From assembly GCA_009700815.1 (NCBI GenBank), contig WLLG01000035.1:1-11775 (forward strand): a stretch of 11,775 nucleotides of DNA, given 5' to 3'. The notes under the pieces are model-generated. The model saw only the letters and a list, made by a program, of their open reading frames with translations, ran no database searches and was not told where the DNA came from. Positions 1-6,412 of the stretch are shown piece after piece (within the stretch, counting starts at the first letter, position 1; each line of letters opens with the position of its first letter). The translations under genes and the position numbers were made by a program. Source of the DNA: Actinomycetota bacterium. GTDB lineage: Bacteria; Actinomycetota; Acidimicrobiia; Acidimicrobiales; Microtrichaceae.

Positions 1-1
1 C

Positions 2-745
2 GTCTCGGCATTGGCCTGGTCTCGCCTTGGTGATGTCACTGCCGAACAGTTCCGAGGAGTTGCGGCAATCAGTCGCGAGTTCGGAGCTGAGGTACGCATC
101 ACCAACCGACAGAACTTTATTTTGCGAGGACTCTCCGAGGATCAACTCATCGAGTTGTACCCCCGCTTGCTAGCTATCGGGATGGCCGAACCAGGAGCAG
201 AACTCAGCCGCGATGTCGTTGCCTGCCCAGGTGCCGACACCTGCAATCTGGCAGTTACACAATCCCGCGGTCTTGCCAGTGCCATCGGCGAGGCACTCGA
301 GGCAGCCGGCCTTGCAGAGGTGGAGGGTGTCCGTACCAATATCTCGGGGTGCACCAACTCCTGTGGGCAACACCACATTGCGGACATCGGGTTCTTCGGA
401 GCTGAGCGCCGAGCGCACGGCAGGTCGGCACCGGGTTATCAGATGCTGCTTGGAGGCTATGTCGGCCAAGAGCAGATTGAGTTTGCCAAAACCGCGCTTC
501 GGGTTCCCGCAAAGGCCGCTCCAGAAGCAACCGTGCGAGTGGTCCGGCGATTCTCTGAGGAGCGCGAGCTCGGTGAACAGTTCCAACAGTGGCTTGAGCG
601 ATCAGGTGGAGCCAAAGGCGTAGCTGTTTGGCTGAAGGACCTCGATGTGTTCCCCACCCCAGAAGAGAACGAGGACTTCTACGTAGATTTCGGCGAAACC
701 GGACCCTATGAGAAGGAGCTCGGCGAGTCGGAGTGCGCAGTCTGA
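2..745 (+). CDS. Sulfite/nitrite reductase, ferredoxin-type sirohaem enzyme, C-terminal part (5' truncated by window)
   Basis: Six-electron reduction of sulfite to sulfide (or nitrite to ammonia) in the cytoplasm, using a sirohaem coupled to a [4Fe-4S] cluster. The frame is open from base 2 with no stop upstream, so the gene begins outside the window; the TTG at 11 is internal. About 247 C-terminal residues are visible, against roughly 550-600 for the family. The cluster/sirohaem cysteines are present as C-x5-C (CPGADTC, codons at 224-244) and C-x3-C (SGCTNSCG, near 350-364). An RITNRQNF motif near 97-120 is typical of the substrate/sirohaem-binding half. The stop overlaps the cysH start by one base (TGATG), so the two are translationally coupled. 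The APS reductase partner argues for assimilatory sulfite reductase (mycobacterial NirA/SirA type) rather than nitrite reductase. The choice between substrates is inference. Confidence 0.93.
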   Translation, partial: VSALAWSRLGDVTAEQFRGVAAISREFGAEVRITNRQNFILRGLSEDQLIELYPRLLAIGMAEPGAELSRDVVACPGADTCNLAVTQSRGLASAIGEALEAAGLAEVEGVRTNISGCTNSCGQHHIADIGFFGAERRAHGRSAPGYQMLLGGYVGQEQIEFAKTALRVPAKAAPEATVRVVRRFSEERELGEQFQQWLERSGGAKGVAVWLKDLDVFPTPEENEDFYVDFGETGPYEKELGESECAV

Positions 746-1479
746 TGGCGAACTACACCCTGAGCGATCTTCGAGCTACCAACGAACCCACCGAACCCTT
801 GCCCGGGCCGTTTCAAGCAGCGGAGTTTTCTGATGATGAACTCGCTGTGCTCAACCAAGAGTTTGAACAACTCTCCGCTCCAGAGATTCTTCGTTGGGCT
901 GCCGAGAGTTTTGGACCACACCTATCGCTAGCTGCGTCCATGACGGATGCAGTCCTGATCGACCTTGCAGTCAAGGTTGCGCCCGCTATTGAGGTGGTCT
1001 TCATCGACACGGGCTACCACTTCGACGAGACGCTCGAAACGGTAGAGCGAGTTCGTCGCCACTACGGGTTGAATCTGCGCATCATGACTGTTGCCACCCA
1101 CGATGAGGAATTGTGGAAGGTGGACCCAGCAAATTGCTGTTCGGCAGTCAAAGTCGGCCAGCTCGACCGGGCACTCGCTGGCAAAGCAGCCTGGATGTCA
1201 GGACTTCGCAGAGATGAATCCCCGACTCGATCAGCCTCGCCGATTTTGGCACGGGACCTTCGAGGTCTCATCAAAGTGAACCCGCTTGCCAACTGGACTG
1301 CAGCAGATGTGCAGGCCTACATCATGGACAACGACATCTTGGTCAACCCGCTGTTAGATCAGGGGTACCCCTCAATTGGTTGCATGCCTTGCACAAACAA
1401 AGTGCTTCCCGGCGAAGATGCCCGGTCTGGGCGATGGTCCGGCCAAGAAAAGACTGAGTGCGGTCTACATCAGAGCTAA
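745..1479 (+). CDS. cysH: Adenylyl-sulfate (APS) reductase, thioredoxin-dependent, [4Fe-4S]
   Basis: Reduces activated sulfate (APS) to sulfite in assimilatory sulfate reduction; the reductase gene just upstream takes sulfite to sulfide. The protein is 244 aa, normal for bacterial CysH. The PAPS-reductase fold is visible: SMTDAVLIDLA (about residues 65-75) at the PP-loop position and VVFIDTGYHF (about 84-93). Cys131-Cys132 (NCCSAVK) and Cys213/Cys216 (GCMPC) form the CC...CxxC cluster signature of APS reductases, which E. coli-type PAPS reductases lack. The catalytic cysteine is Cys239 in the terminal ECGLH motif. I chose ATG 745 because it overlaps the upstream TGA; a GTG at 733 in the same frame would create a longer overlap. 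The protein ends four residues after the ECGLH motif. No sulfate transporter, cysD/N or sirohaem gene is visible, so the operon continues upstream or elsewhere. Confidence 0.96.
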   Translation: MANYTLSDLRATNEPTEPLPGPFQAAEFSDDELAVLNQEFEQLSAPEILRWAAESFGPHLSLAASMTDAVLIDLAVKVAPAIEVVFIDTGYHFDETLETVERVRRHYGLNLRIMTVATHDEELWKVDPANCCSAVKVGQLDRALAGKAAWMSGLRRDESPTRSASPILARDLRGLIKVNPLANWTAADVQAYIMDNDILVNPLLDQGYPSIGCMPCTNKVLPGEDARSGRWSGQEKTECGLHQS

Positions 1480-1482
1480 AGC

Positions 1483-1578
1483 TCCTGACAACTACTGATT
1501 CTCACAGTTGCAGCGTCTGACAGCGGCCGCATCTGACAGCTACGGCGTCTGACAGTTCTGGCGACTGAGAGCGGCCGC
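1483..1578. repeat. Tandem array of six 16-nt imperfect units (consensus GTCTGACAGCTGCGGC)
   Basis: Units begin at exactly 16-nt intervals: 1483, 1499, 1515, 1531, 1547 and 1563. The core TCTGACAG is exact in units 3, 4 and 5 and has one to three changes in units 1, 2 and 6. Unit column 15 is G in all six and column 16 is C in five. Units 3 and 6 end in GCGGCCGC. A weak seventh match (8/16) lies in phase at 1467-1482 over the cysH stop. The array nearly fills the convergent gap between cysH and the acetyltransferase gene. The period is not a multiple of three, so it is not a coding repeat. Units are direct copies without an obvious strong stem, so this is not a simple terminator. Confidence 0.8.
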
Positions 1579-1586
1579 GCTAGGAA

Positions 1587-2438
1587 TTAGATCGCTCGCG
1601 GCAGGGTCTCTGGGCGTGCGGGTTTTCCGTCAGAGTCCTTTGGGTGAACCGTGTCGAACCATTCAGGACCTGGCCACATCCAGCCATCGGATACCTCGGC
1701 ATCGTTCACCGTTCTGCGGGCAAACCCCTCGGGGTGGTGATAATCGCGTGCTGCTTCGCCGGTTCGAGGTCTCCCGGGCATCTGGAACCCATCTCCGGAG
1801 TGGCGGCCGCGCTTAGAAAACGGCCCAAACTTTGGGGAATCTGAATTGGGCACCATTCCGACGTGATAGTCGCCGATCTCGTACTCCTTCATTGTCTGCA
1901 CCGTCCACATGCCATAGACCAGCGACATCAGTTGCATCGAGGCTTCATTGTCCACATGGGCGTAGCCGTAGACCCACCGAGCTTGAGGAAAGAACTGATC
2001 AACAGCCGCTCCCATCTCAAAGGCCATGGTGATTCCCACCGCATTTCGACGGAAATCTCTGTGAACCCAGAGGTCAAAGAGAAATATCTCATCCTTTGCG
2101 AGTTGTATTGGAAGCAGACCGCGCTTGCCATCTCCCGATACCGGAGACTCACTCAGTAGCCACATCTTGCCAATCGCCTTATCAGTGGGTTTGTGAATCG
2201 CAAGAATCACCAATGCGCCCCGGGCAAAGGGACCCTTCATCAGTTCAAGCCGCTGGGCTGGTTCGAGTGCGACTAGGTGGCGGTCAGTCGGGTCGAAGAC
2301 GACCTTGAAGTAAAAGTCTTCGCCGGCCGAGATGATTTCGTCTGCAATGAGTGGGAGCGGGCGAACCACAATTGCGCACTCATTCACGCGGGGCTTGAGA
2401 TGCTCCGCCTTGGCCTTGACCTTGTCTACTAGTGACAT
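1587..2438 (-). CDS. GNAT-like N-acetyltransferase domain protein with long C-terminal tail
   Basis: Probable acyl-CoA-dependent N-acyltransferase; substrate unknown. The 283-aa protein has a GNAT-like core at about residues 20-190. EIFLFDLWVHRDFRRNAVG (about 117-135) gives the beta4 strand followed by the pyrophosphate-binding loop, RRNAVG matching R-x-x-G-x-G with Ala for the first Gly. The helix TMAFEMGAAVDQFF follows, then a strand (RWVYGYAHV) and the DNEASMQLMSLVYGMW segment, which resembles the usual N-x-x-(A/S) motif B region. The roughly 90 residues after 190 are polar, rich in Pro, Gly, Trp and His, and not recognised. An AGGGAG Shine-Dalgarno sits 5 nt before the ATG. The gene stands alone, 144 nt from the CoxE-like gene upstream and convergent with cysH. 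Family assignment rests on motif A and predicted order of secondary structure; other acyltransferase families are possible. Confidence 0.68.
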   Translation of the reverse strand: MSLVDKVKAKAEHLKPRVNECAIVVRPLPLIADEIISAGEDFYFKVVFDPTDRHLVALEPAQRLELMKGPFARGALVILAIHKPTDKAIGKMWLLSESPVSGDGKRGLLPIQLAKDEIFLFDLWVHRDFRRNAVGITMAFEMGAAVDQFFPQARWVYGYAHVDNEASMQLMSLVYGMWTVQTMKEYEIGDYHVGMVPNSDSPKFGPFSKRGRHSGDGFQMPGRPRTGEAARDYHHPEGFARRTVNDAEVSDGWMWPGPEWFDTVHPKDSDGKPARPETLPRAI

Positions 2439-2443
2439 ATCTA

Positions 2444-2449
2444 CTCCCT
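2444..2449 (-). promoter_or_regulatory. Shine-Dalgarno AGGGAG of the acetyltransferase gene
   Basis: On the minus strand AGGGAG is followed by TAGAT and then ATG (start at 2438). It fixes the start codon. It also contrasts with the leaderless-looking starts of moxR, the ABC-F gene and ppx in this window. Confidence 0.6.
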
Positions 2450-2582
2450 GTTGTCGCTACTGCAACGCAACCTGACTTCTTAGGCTATCGAACCCGGCGT
2501 TGAACGCGCGCGGGGACTCGATCGACATGATGAGGACGCAGTGCCGACTCGTGAACGAGGGCATCTTCCCTAGGGCAGCGGG

Positions 2583-4055
2583 CTAGACGAGATTGTCTAC
2601 GAACCGTTCGAGTTGACGCAGATTGCGGCACTCAAACGCACCATCGCAGTAGGTGGCGTACTCCCCCACGATTGAATCCCCAGTATCCCAATAGGCCTTG
2701 GGCTCTGGGTTGAGCCACCAGACGTGCCGCGCTTTATTGCGGATCTCTTTGATCACCCAATTTTGCGAGGCGTGATAATTGTTGCGGGCATCACCCAAAA
2801 TAATCACCGTTGTCTTGGAACTGATGTCTTGGCCATAGCGTTCCCAGAACACTTCAAACGCATGCCCGTAATCAGAATGGCCATCCACCCAGATCACATC
2901 GGCCTCACTATTGACCCGAGAAATCGCATCCACGATGTCGTCGGTGCCCTCAAAGAATCGAGTGACTTCATCAATCCCGTCAATGAAGACGAAACTCCGC
3001 ACCCGAGAGAACTGACCCGAGATTGCATAGACAAGGTGCAGCGTGAATCGAGCGAATGCCGCAACTGAACCAGAGATATCGGCGATGACAAAGATCTCGG
3101 GCTTAGAGGGTCTCGGGTATTTGAACTTCGGCTCAGCGGGTACTCCCCCATAGCTCAGCGAGTGGCGCACAGTGTTTCGAAAGTCCAACGCACCTTTGCG
3201 ACCGTGCTTGCGTTTGCGAGCAAGGCGAATAGCTAGGCGGCGCGTCAGTGGCTGCAGGGCCTTGCGCAGTTGCACCATCTCGTCACGACTTGCATGCATA
3301 AAGTCAATGTCTTCGGGTAGCGGCTTGCGCAGAGTTTTGGCCATTGCCTCGACTCCCCGATCGGCTACCAGTCGGCGGCGGATCTCTGACTCAATCTCTT
3401 TCTTGAAGGAGTCGATTCGATTCTCGTACTCGTCTCGCTCTAGGCGCTCTTCGAGGGGAGTAAGCGGTTCTGGGGAATCCTCTTGGGCTTGCTCCATCAG
3501 GCGCTCGAGCATGCCCTCTAGGTTGAGGTTTCGCATGGTGCGATACAGGTAGTAGGTGCCACCAACGGGCCGTCCTGGCTCCATGCCTGCATAGCGCCGC
3601 ACCGACTGCCGAGCCATGGCGCGCATCATGGCCTGGTCGCCACGCATCAAAGACTTGTAGAGCATCTCTGCAAGTTCCTCTGGGGTCAGAGCATCACCCG
3701 AACCACCTTGGGCCTGTTGACCCTCACCAGCGCCATCGGGAGCTTGAGACTGATCCTCATCTAGGTCAACAAAGTCGCTGGCATCAGGGTCAAGTGACCA
3801 CTCTGCGCCGCGCAACGAGAAGTACACCTCAAACACGGTCTCAAAGGCTCGCCAATGCGAGTGGTTCTTGACCAGAGTCGCTGCGAGGGCGTATTTGAAC
3901 GCCTCACGGTCGCCAAGGGGGATGTACTGAACGGCCTCCATGGCATCAAGGTTTTCGGTCAAGCTGACGGGTAGACCGGCCTGGCGCAACTCGACAATAA
4001 ATCCTGCAAGCAGTTCGAGTAAGGACTCGCCGGCTAGATCAGAGGCCTCGGCCAT
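2583..4055 (-). CDS. CoxE-like VWA domain protein (MoxR partner)
   Basis: VWA proteins of this type work with a MoxR AAA+ ATPase as a maturation or remodelling chaperone; in carboxydotrophs CoxD/CoxE assemble the CO dehydrogenase active site. The 490-aa protein has a helical N-terminal half, an acidic Gln/Gly-rich linker at about 92-122, charged helices at about 200-285, and a C-terminal VWA domain from about 318. Metal-ion-dependent adhesion site residues are visible: DISGS (326-330), a Ser/Asp pair in GHSDYGH (392-398), and the Asp of LGDARNNYH (420-428). No signal peptide or membrane segment is seen, so it is cytoplasmic. Its ATG lies 8 nt after the moxR stop, with only a weak ribosome-binding site, suggesting coupled translation. 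No coxLMS or other molybdenum-enzyme gene is visible, so the client is unknown. Confidence 0.9.
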   Translation of the reverse strand: MAEASDLAGESLLELLAGFIVELRQAGLPVSLTENLDAMEAVQYIPLGDREAFKYALAATLVKNHSHWRAFETVFEVYFSLRGAEWSLDPDASDFVDLDEDQSQAPDGAGEGQQAQGGSGDALTPEELAEMLYKSLMRGDQAMMRAMARQSVRRYAGMEPGRPVGGTYYLYRTMRNLNLEGMLERLMEQAQEDSPEPLTPLEERLERDEYENRIDSFKKEIESEIRRRLVADRGVEAMAKTLRKPLPEDIDFMHASRDEMVQLRKALQPLTRRLAIRLARKRKHGRKGALDFRNTVRHSLSYGGVPAEPKFKYPRPSKPEIFVIADISGSVAAFARFTLHLVYAISGQFSRVRSFVFIDGIDEVTRFFEGTDDIVDAISRVNSEADVIWVDGHSDYGHAFEVFWERYGQDISSKTTVIILGDARNNYHASQNWVIKEIRNKARHVWWLNPEPKAYWDTGDSIVGEYATYCDGAFECRNLRQLERFVDNLV

Positions 4056-4063
4056 GATCCGAC

Positions 4064-5017
4064 TCAGGCTTCCGGAGAGAGGATGCCGCCGCGACTAAAA
4101 CTCTTCTGTTCGGCGGCGAACTCTTTCACCACTTTTTGAATATCGCTTTGATACTTCAGCAAAATGTTGACTGTTCCGGTAGCAGTCTCTGCATCGATCT
4201 GCTCCACGCCGAGCAGCACAAGCGTGCGAGCCCAGTCGATAGTCTCAGACACTGAAGGCGCCTTCTTCAGTTCTAGTTGGCGAATAGAGCGCACCACTCG
4301 AGCAATCTGATCGGCCAAAGACTCGGTCAAGCCGGGCACCTTGGTGAGCACGATTTCTTTCTCACGTTCCATATCGGGGTAATCCACGTGCAGGTACAAG
4401 CAGCGACGCTTGAGGGCCTCGGACAACTCTCGCGTGTTATTTGAAGTCAAGAACACCATGGGAATCTGCCGGGCAGTAATGGTTCCAAGTTCAGGAATCG
4501 ATACTTGGTAATCAGAGAGGATCTCCAACAGCAGTGCCTCGGTCTCTACCTCAACGCGGTCAACCTCGTCGATCAGCAGGACTACTGGGTCTGTTGCACG
4601 AATCGCTTCGAGCAGCGGCCGCTCAAGCAAGAACTCGTCAGAGAAGATGTCATCTTCAATCTCGTCCCAGTTCTGGCCCTCGGTGTCTGACTTTGTTGCC
4701 TGAATGCGCAGAAGCTGCTTTTTGTAATTCCACTCGTAGAGGGCTTTGGACTCGTCCAATCCCTCGTAGCACTGCAGGCGGATCAACCGGGCACCAAGCA
4801 CCTCGGCAACTGACTTGGCCAGCTGTGTCTTTCCGGTACCAGCGGGACCCTCAACCAGAATTGGCTTGCCGAGCCGATCTGCTAGGTACACGATTCCGGC
4901 AATGCCTTCATCGGACAAGTAGTCAACGTTACGCAGCGCTGTTCGCAGTTCTTCTACTGAATTAAAGCGAGGTTCGGCATCAAAGGGTGAGGGGTTCGTC
5001 GGGTCTTGCGAGGTCAT
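4064..5017 (-). CDS. moxR: MoxR-family AAA+ ATPase (CoxD-like)
   Basis: An ATP-driven chaperone-like AAA+ protein that acts with the VWA protein encoded immediately downstream. The 317-aa length is normal for MoxR. Motifs in order: Walker A GPAGTGKT (57-64), Walker B VVLLIDEVDR (145-154), sensor 1 region FLTSNN (189-194), and the LKRRC arginine region (202-206) typical of MoxR, followed by the YPDMEREKEI helix. QCYEGLDESKALYEW (82-96) is the conserved segment found in CoxD-type members. The start at 5017 is supported by a TAACCT -10 hexamer exactly 6 nt upstream, as expected for a leaderless transcript; no Shine-Dalgarno is present. A perfect 16-bp palindrome, TTGACCGCGCGGTCAA, covers the presumed -35 and may be an operator. 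The specific client is not inferable from this window. Confidence 0.93.
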   Translation of the reverse strand: MTSQDPTNPSPFDAEPRFNSVEELRTALRNVDYLSDEGIAGIVYLADRLGKPILVEGPAGTGKTQLAKSVAEVLGARLIRLQCYEGLDESKALYEWNYKKQLLRIQATKSDTEGQNWDEIEDDIFSDEFLLERPLLEAIRATDPVVLLIDEVDRVEVETEALLLEILSDYQVSIPELGTITARQIPMVFLTSNNTRELSEALKRRCLYLHVDYPDMEREKEIVLTKVPGLTESLADQIARVVRSIRQLELKKAPSVSETIDWARTLVLLGVEQIDAETATGTVNILLKYQSDIQKVVKEFAAEQKSFSRGGILSPEA

Positions 5018-5023
5018 GAACCT

Positions 5024-5054
5024 AGGTTACTGAGCTACTTGACCGCGCGGTCAA
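5024..5054 (-). promoter_or_regulatory. moxR-coxE promoter with palindromic operator candidate
   Basis: Reading the minus strand: TTGACC (5054-5049), 19 nt, TAACCT (5029-5024), 6 nt, ATG at 5017. The -35 lies in the 16-bp perfect palindrome TTGACCGCGCGGTCAA (5039-5054), a plausible dimer binding site. AACCTAGGTT (5019-5028) is a second, 10-bp palindrome overlapping the -10. The 19-nt spacer is slightly long, so the -35 call is weaker than the -10. Confidence 0.5.
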
Positions 5055-5071
5055 TCGGGGCAGCTAGGCAG
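5035..5071 (+). repeat. Direct repeat copy 1 (37 bp, contains TTGACCGC palindrome)
   Basis: Identical to 6412-6448 at 36 of 37 positions; the one difference is G at 5049 versus T at 6426. This copy holds the intact 16-bp palindrome at 5039-5054. Weaker similarity continues to about 5097 (for example CACTGCGG, also found after copy 2). Confidence 0.85.
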
Positions 5072-5094
5072 GAGACAATCGGGTCGGTCACTGC

Positions 5095-5168
5095 GGGTCG
5101 GAGAATCAACTCTGCTCCGCCTGCTCGGAGGACTAGACCACACCCTGCACCAAACCCCGATCGCTTCA
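5095..5168 (+). repeat. Left arm of 74-bp inverted repeat, ABC-F Walker A-like
   Basis: Reverse-complement match to 6326-6399 at 67 of 74 positions. In the plus-strand frame of 5097 it reads VGESTLLRLLGGLDHTLHQTP, resembling the first P-loop region of the ABC-F protein, but with GES in place of GKS, so no working P-loop. That frame stops at 5235-5237. The gene copy at 6632-6680 is similar over about 49 bp. Confidence 0.82.
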
Positions 5169-5241
5169 GGGCTGGCCCCTCGGTCGGTACCACTGCATGC
5201 GGTCCTCTACCGGCACGCACAGAAGATGGAACAGTAGAAGT

Positions 5242-5517
5242 TCAGGCCACCGTGCGATCGAGCAGATGGCGGTTCTTGGACACCGATCCGGGCAGGATCG
5301 AGAAGTGGATCTGACCGTCCTCGTCGATGGCCACGACGCGGACCACAGCCTGGGCCTGGCTGTTGCCAGCAAGCAGCATCGCACCCGACCGCACCCTCTC
5401 GGGCGCGCGGGCGTCGGCCAGAGTCGACCAACCGAGGCCGTCGTCGTCTTGGGCGTTGAGGTCGGCTACGAGATCGAGATCATCCATCGGGTCACCACGC
5501 TTCTGGTCAGTCCTCAT
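5242..5517 (-). CDS. Small uncharacterised actinobacterial protein in GC-rich cassette (intact)
   Basis: Up to 91 aa from ATG 5517, or 81 aa from ATG 5487 (beginning MDDLDLVADL). The 5517 start overlaps the end of the restored upstream frame (5507-5517); the 5487 start has a weak GGTGA 4 nt upstream. Neither is certain. The chain is acidic and soluble with no membrane segment. It has a likely beta-rich centre (AMLLAGNSQAQAVVRVVAIDEDGQIHFSI) and the end KNRHLLDRTVA. Codon third positions are strongly G/C. It looks like a member of a small hypothetical family I associate with high-GC actinobacteria, but I cannot give a function. It is the last gene of a three-gene minus-strand cluster and the only one without an obvious lesion. 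Confidence 0.65.
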   Translation of the reverse strand: MRTDQKRGDPMDDLDLVADLNAQDDDGLGWSTLADARAPERVRSGAMLLAGNSQAQAVVRVVAIDEDGQIHFSILPGSVSKNRHLLDRTVA

Positions 5518-5887
5518 GATACAGGTTCACCCAGCTGCGATGCTCGCAGCGTCGCAACTAGGCGATGCCGGCCGCGAGGTCATCGAAGGCCAAGGTGAAG
5601 TGCCTTGGGTTCCGACCCGTGGGCTCCAAGCGGAACCCGGCAGATCGCAGCACACCCACGCGTACCAAGGTCAGCACCTCGAACCTGACGAGAGGTGCCT
5701 GCTGTGCGAGCTCATCGACTGCCACATCTCGGGCAGCGAACACCGAGAGGCCGTAGTCGCCGTAGATGGCGTGGTACCGCTCGGCATCGAGGCGCAGGGC
5801 CTCCGGGTCGAGGTCCCCACCTCGCACCACAACGACGTCGTCATCGTCCAGGTCGTCGTCAGAGCGGAGGTGCCGCTGCTTGCCCAT
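5507..5887 (-). pseudogene. Small uncharacterised actinobacterial protein with in-frame TAG near its C-terminus
   Basis: ATG 5887 has an AGAGG ribosome-binding site and lies 2 nt after the stop of the upstream frame. The chain begins MGKQRHLRSDDDLDDDD, an Asp-rich start, and continues through an ordered domain (YHAIYGDYGLSVFAARD; PLVRFEVLTLVRVGVL). It reaches RNPRHFTLAFDDLAAGIA after 109 codons, where TAG occurs at 5558-5560. The same frame then runs 16 more sense codons, LRRCEHRSWVNLYHED, to TGA at 5507-5509. This continuation looks like the true end of the family (Cys-Glu-His ... Tyr-His-Glu), so the TAG is probably a nonsense mutation. A 109-aa product, readthrough or a base-call error are alternatives. 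Function unknown. Confidence 0.6.
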
Positions 5888-5889
5888 CG

Positions 5890-6146
5890 CTACCTCTCGG
5901 GAAGGAAGAACGAGACACCACGGGGTGGGCTGTCCGGGTGCCACCCTCGGTGTTCCAGCTCGAGAATGACCTCCTTACGCAGGCGGTCCCACCGGTTCGG
6001 GTCCTGGAGCGGGCAGAGCCGGTCGAGGGCGTGCCAGAGTCCTGGGCGGCGCGCTCGACGGTGTTGAGATCATCAGGTGGTGGAACCTCAGGGACCTCGT
6101 GGCGCAGTCGTCGACAGCGGGACAGAGAGCCTCCTTGCTTAGACAT
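5890..6146 (-). pseudogene. Small uncharacterised protein gene with a one-base frameshift
   Basis: ATG 6146 is preceded by AGAGGA 6 nt upstream. The frame reads MSKQGGSLSRCRRLRHEVPE to ...NTVERAAQ. Around 6036-6046 the convincing protein moves to another frame, continuing LWHALDRLCPLQDPNRW, then LRKEVILELEHRGWHPDSPP and finally FFLPER, with TAG at 5890-5892. A single missing base near 6042 explains the shift. In the unshifted frame the rest is low-complexity Arg/Thr/Ser-rich sequence, typical of reading a high-GC gene out of frame. The restored product is about 85 aa, with a helical Trp/Leu-rich middle. It ends 2 nt before the next gene, so the two formed one operon. I do not recognise the family. 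Sequencing error cannot be excluded. Confidence 0.55.
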
Positions 6147-6226
6147 ACCGCTTCCTCTCAACTCAATGCAGACAGGGAAGCCCTCGCAAGTGGTGGTGAG
6201 CCCGTCCGTCTGGTGCACATCACGGA

Positions 6227-6412
6227 TCATACCCCCGGCACGTTGTCCAGATACGTGGCCCGGATCCCCGCCAGCACATCAGCGATGTCGGGGTCGTAGT
6301 CGAGTTGGTCCGGGTAGAACTGGAGTGAAGCGCTTGGGGTTTGGTGCAGGGTGTGGTCTAGTCCTGCGAGCAGGCGGAGCAGCGTTGATTTTCCCGCCCG
6401 GTTTGACCGCAC
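6227..6412 (-). pseudogene. Chimeric fragment: ABC P-loop remnant joined to an unrelated C-terminus
   Basis: A 61-codon frame begins at GTG 6412, inside direct repeat copy 2. Its first part, RAGKSTLLRLLAGLDHTLHQT, lies in the right inverted-repeat arm and resembles the Walker A helix of the ABC-F protein. After the repeat end near 6326 the frame continues FYPDQLDYDPDIADVLAGIR and ends YLDNVPGV at 6227-6229. The second part has balanced composition and may be the C-terminus of a gene cut when the arm was acquired. There is no Gly-rich loop before GKS and no partner domain, so an active ATPase is very unlikely. It lies 80 nt upstream of the first cassette gene. Confidence 0.45.
6326..6399 (-). 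repeat. Right arm of 74-bp inverted repeat, ABC-F Walker A-like
   Basis: Reverse complement of 5095-5168 with 7 mismatches. On the minus strand it encodes the GKSTLLRLLAGLDHT segment. Against the ABC-F gene at 6632-6680 it matches about 44 of 49 bases, closer than the left arm, then diverges (HTLHQT versus QTVTGT). Confidence 0.82.

Noticed and set aside
170..657. Minus-strand and shifted open frames inside the sulfite reductase gene
   Set aside because: They are shadows of a gene with clear cluster-binding cysteines in frame 2, and have no family motifs.
1483..1578. CRISPR array
   Set aside because: The 16-nt units abut with no spacers, so there is no repeat-spacer alternation; nor are there cas genes.
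2439..2582. Small ORF, promoter or terminator in the 144-nt gap between the VWA and acetyltransferase genes
   Set aside because: A 19-codon plus-strand frame (2527-2586) has no ribosome-binding site. Only weak stems (a CTCG/CGAG hairpin with a 4-nt loop) and a TAGCCT without a fitting -35 are present. No call made.
5242..6146. Toxin-antitoxin module
   Set aside because: The genes are small and overlapping, but I recognise no toxin fold or DNA-binding antitoxin motif, and two of the three frames are broken.
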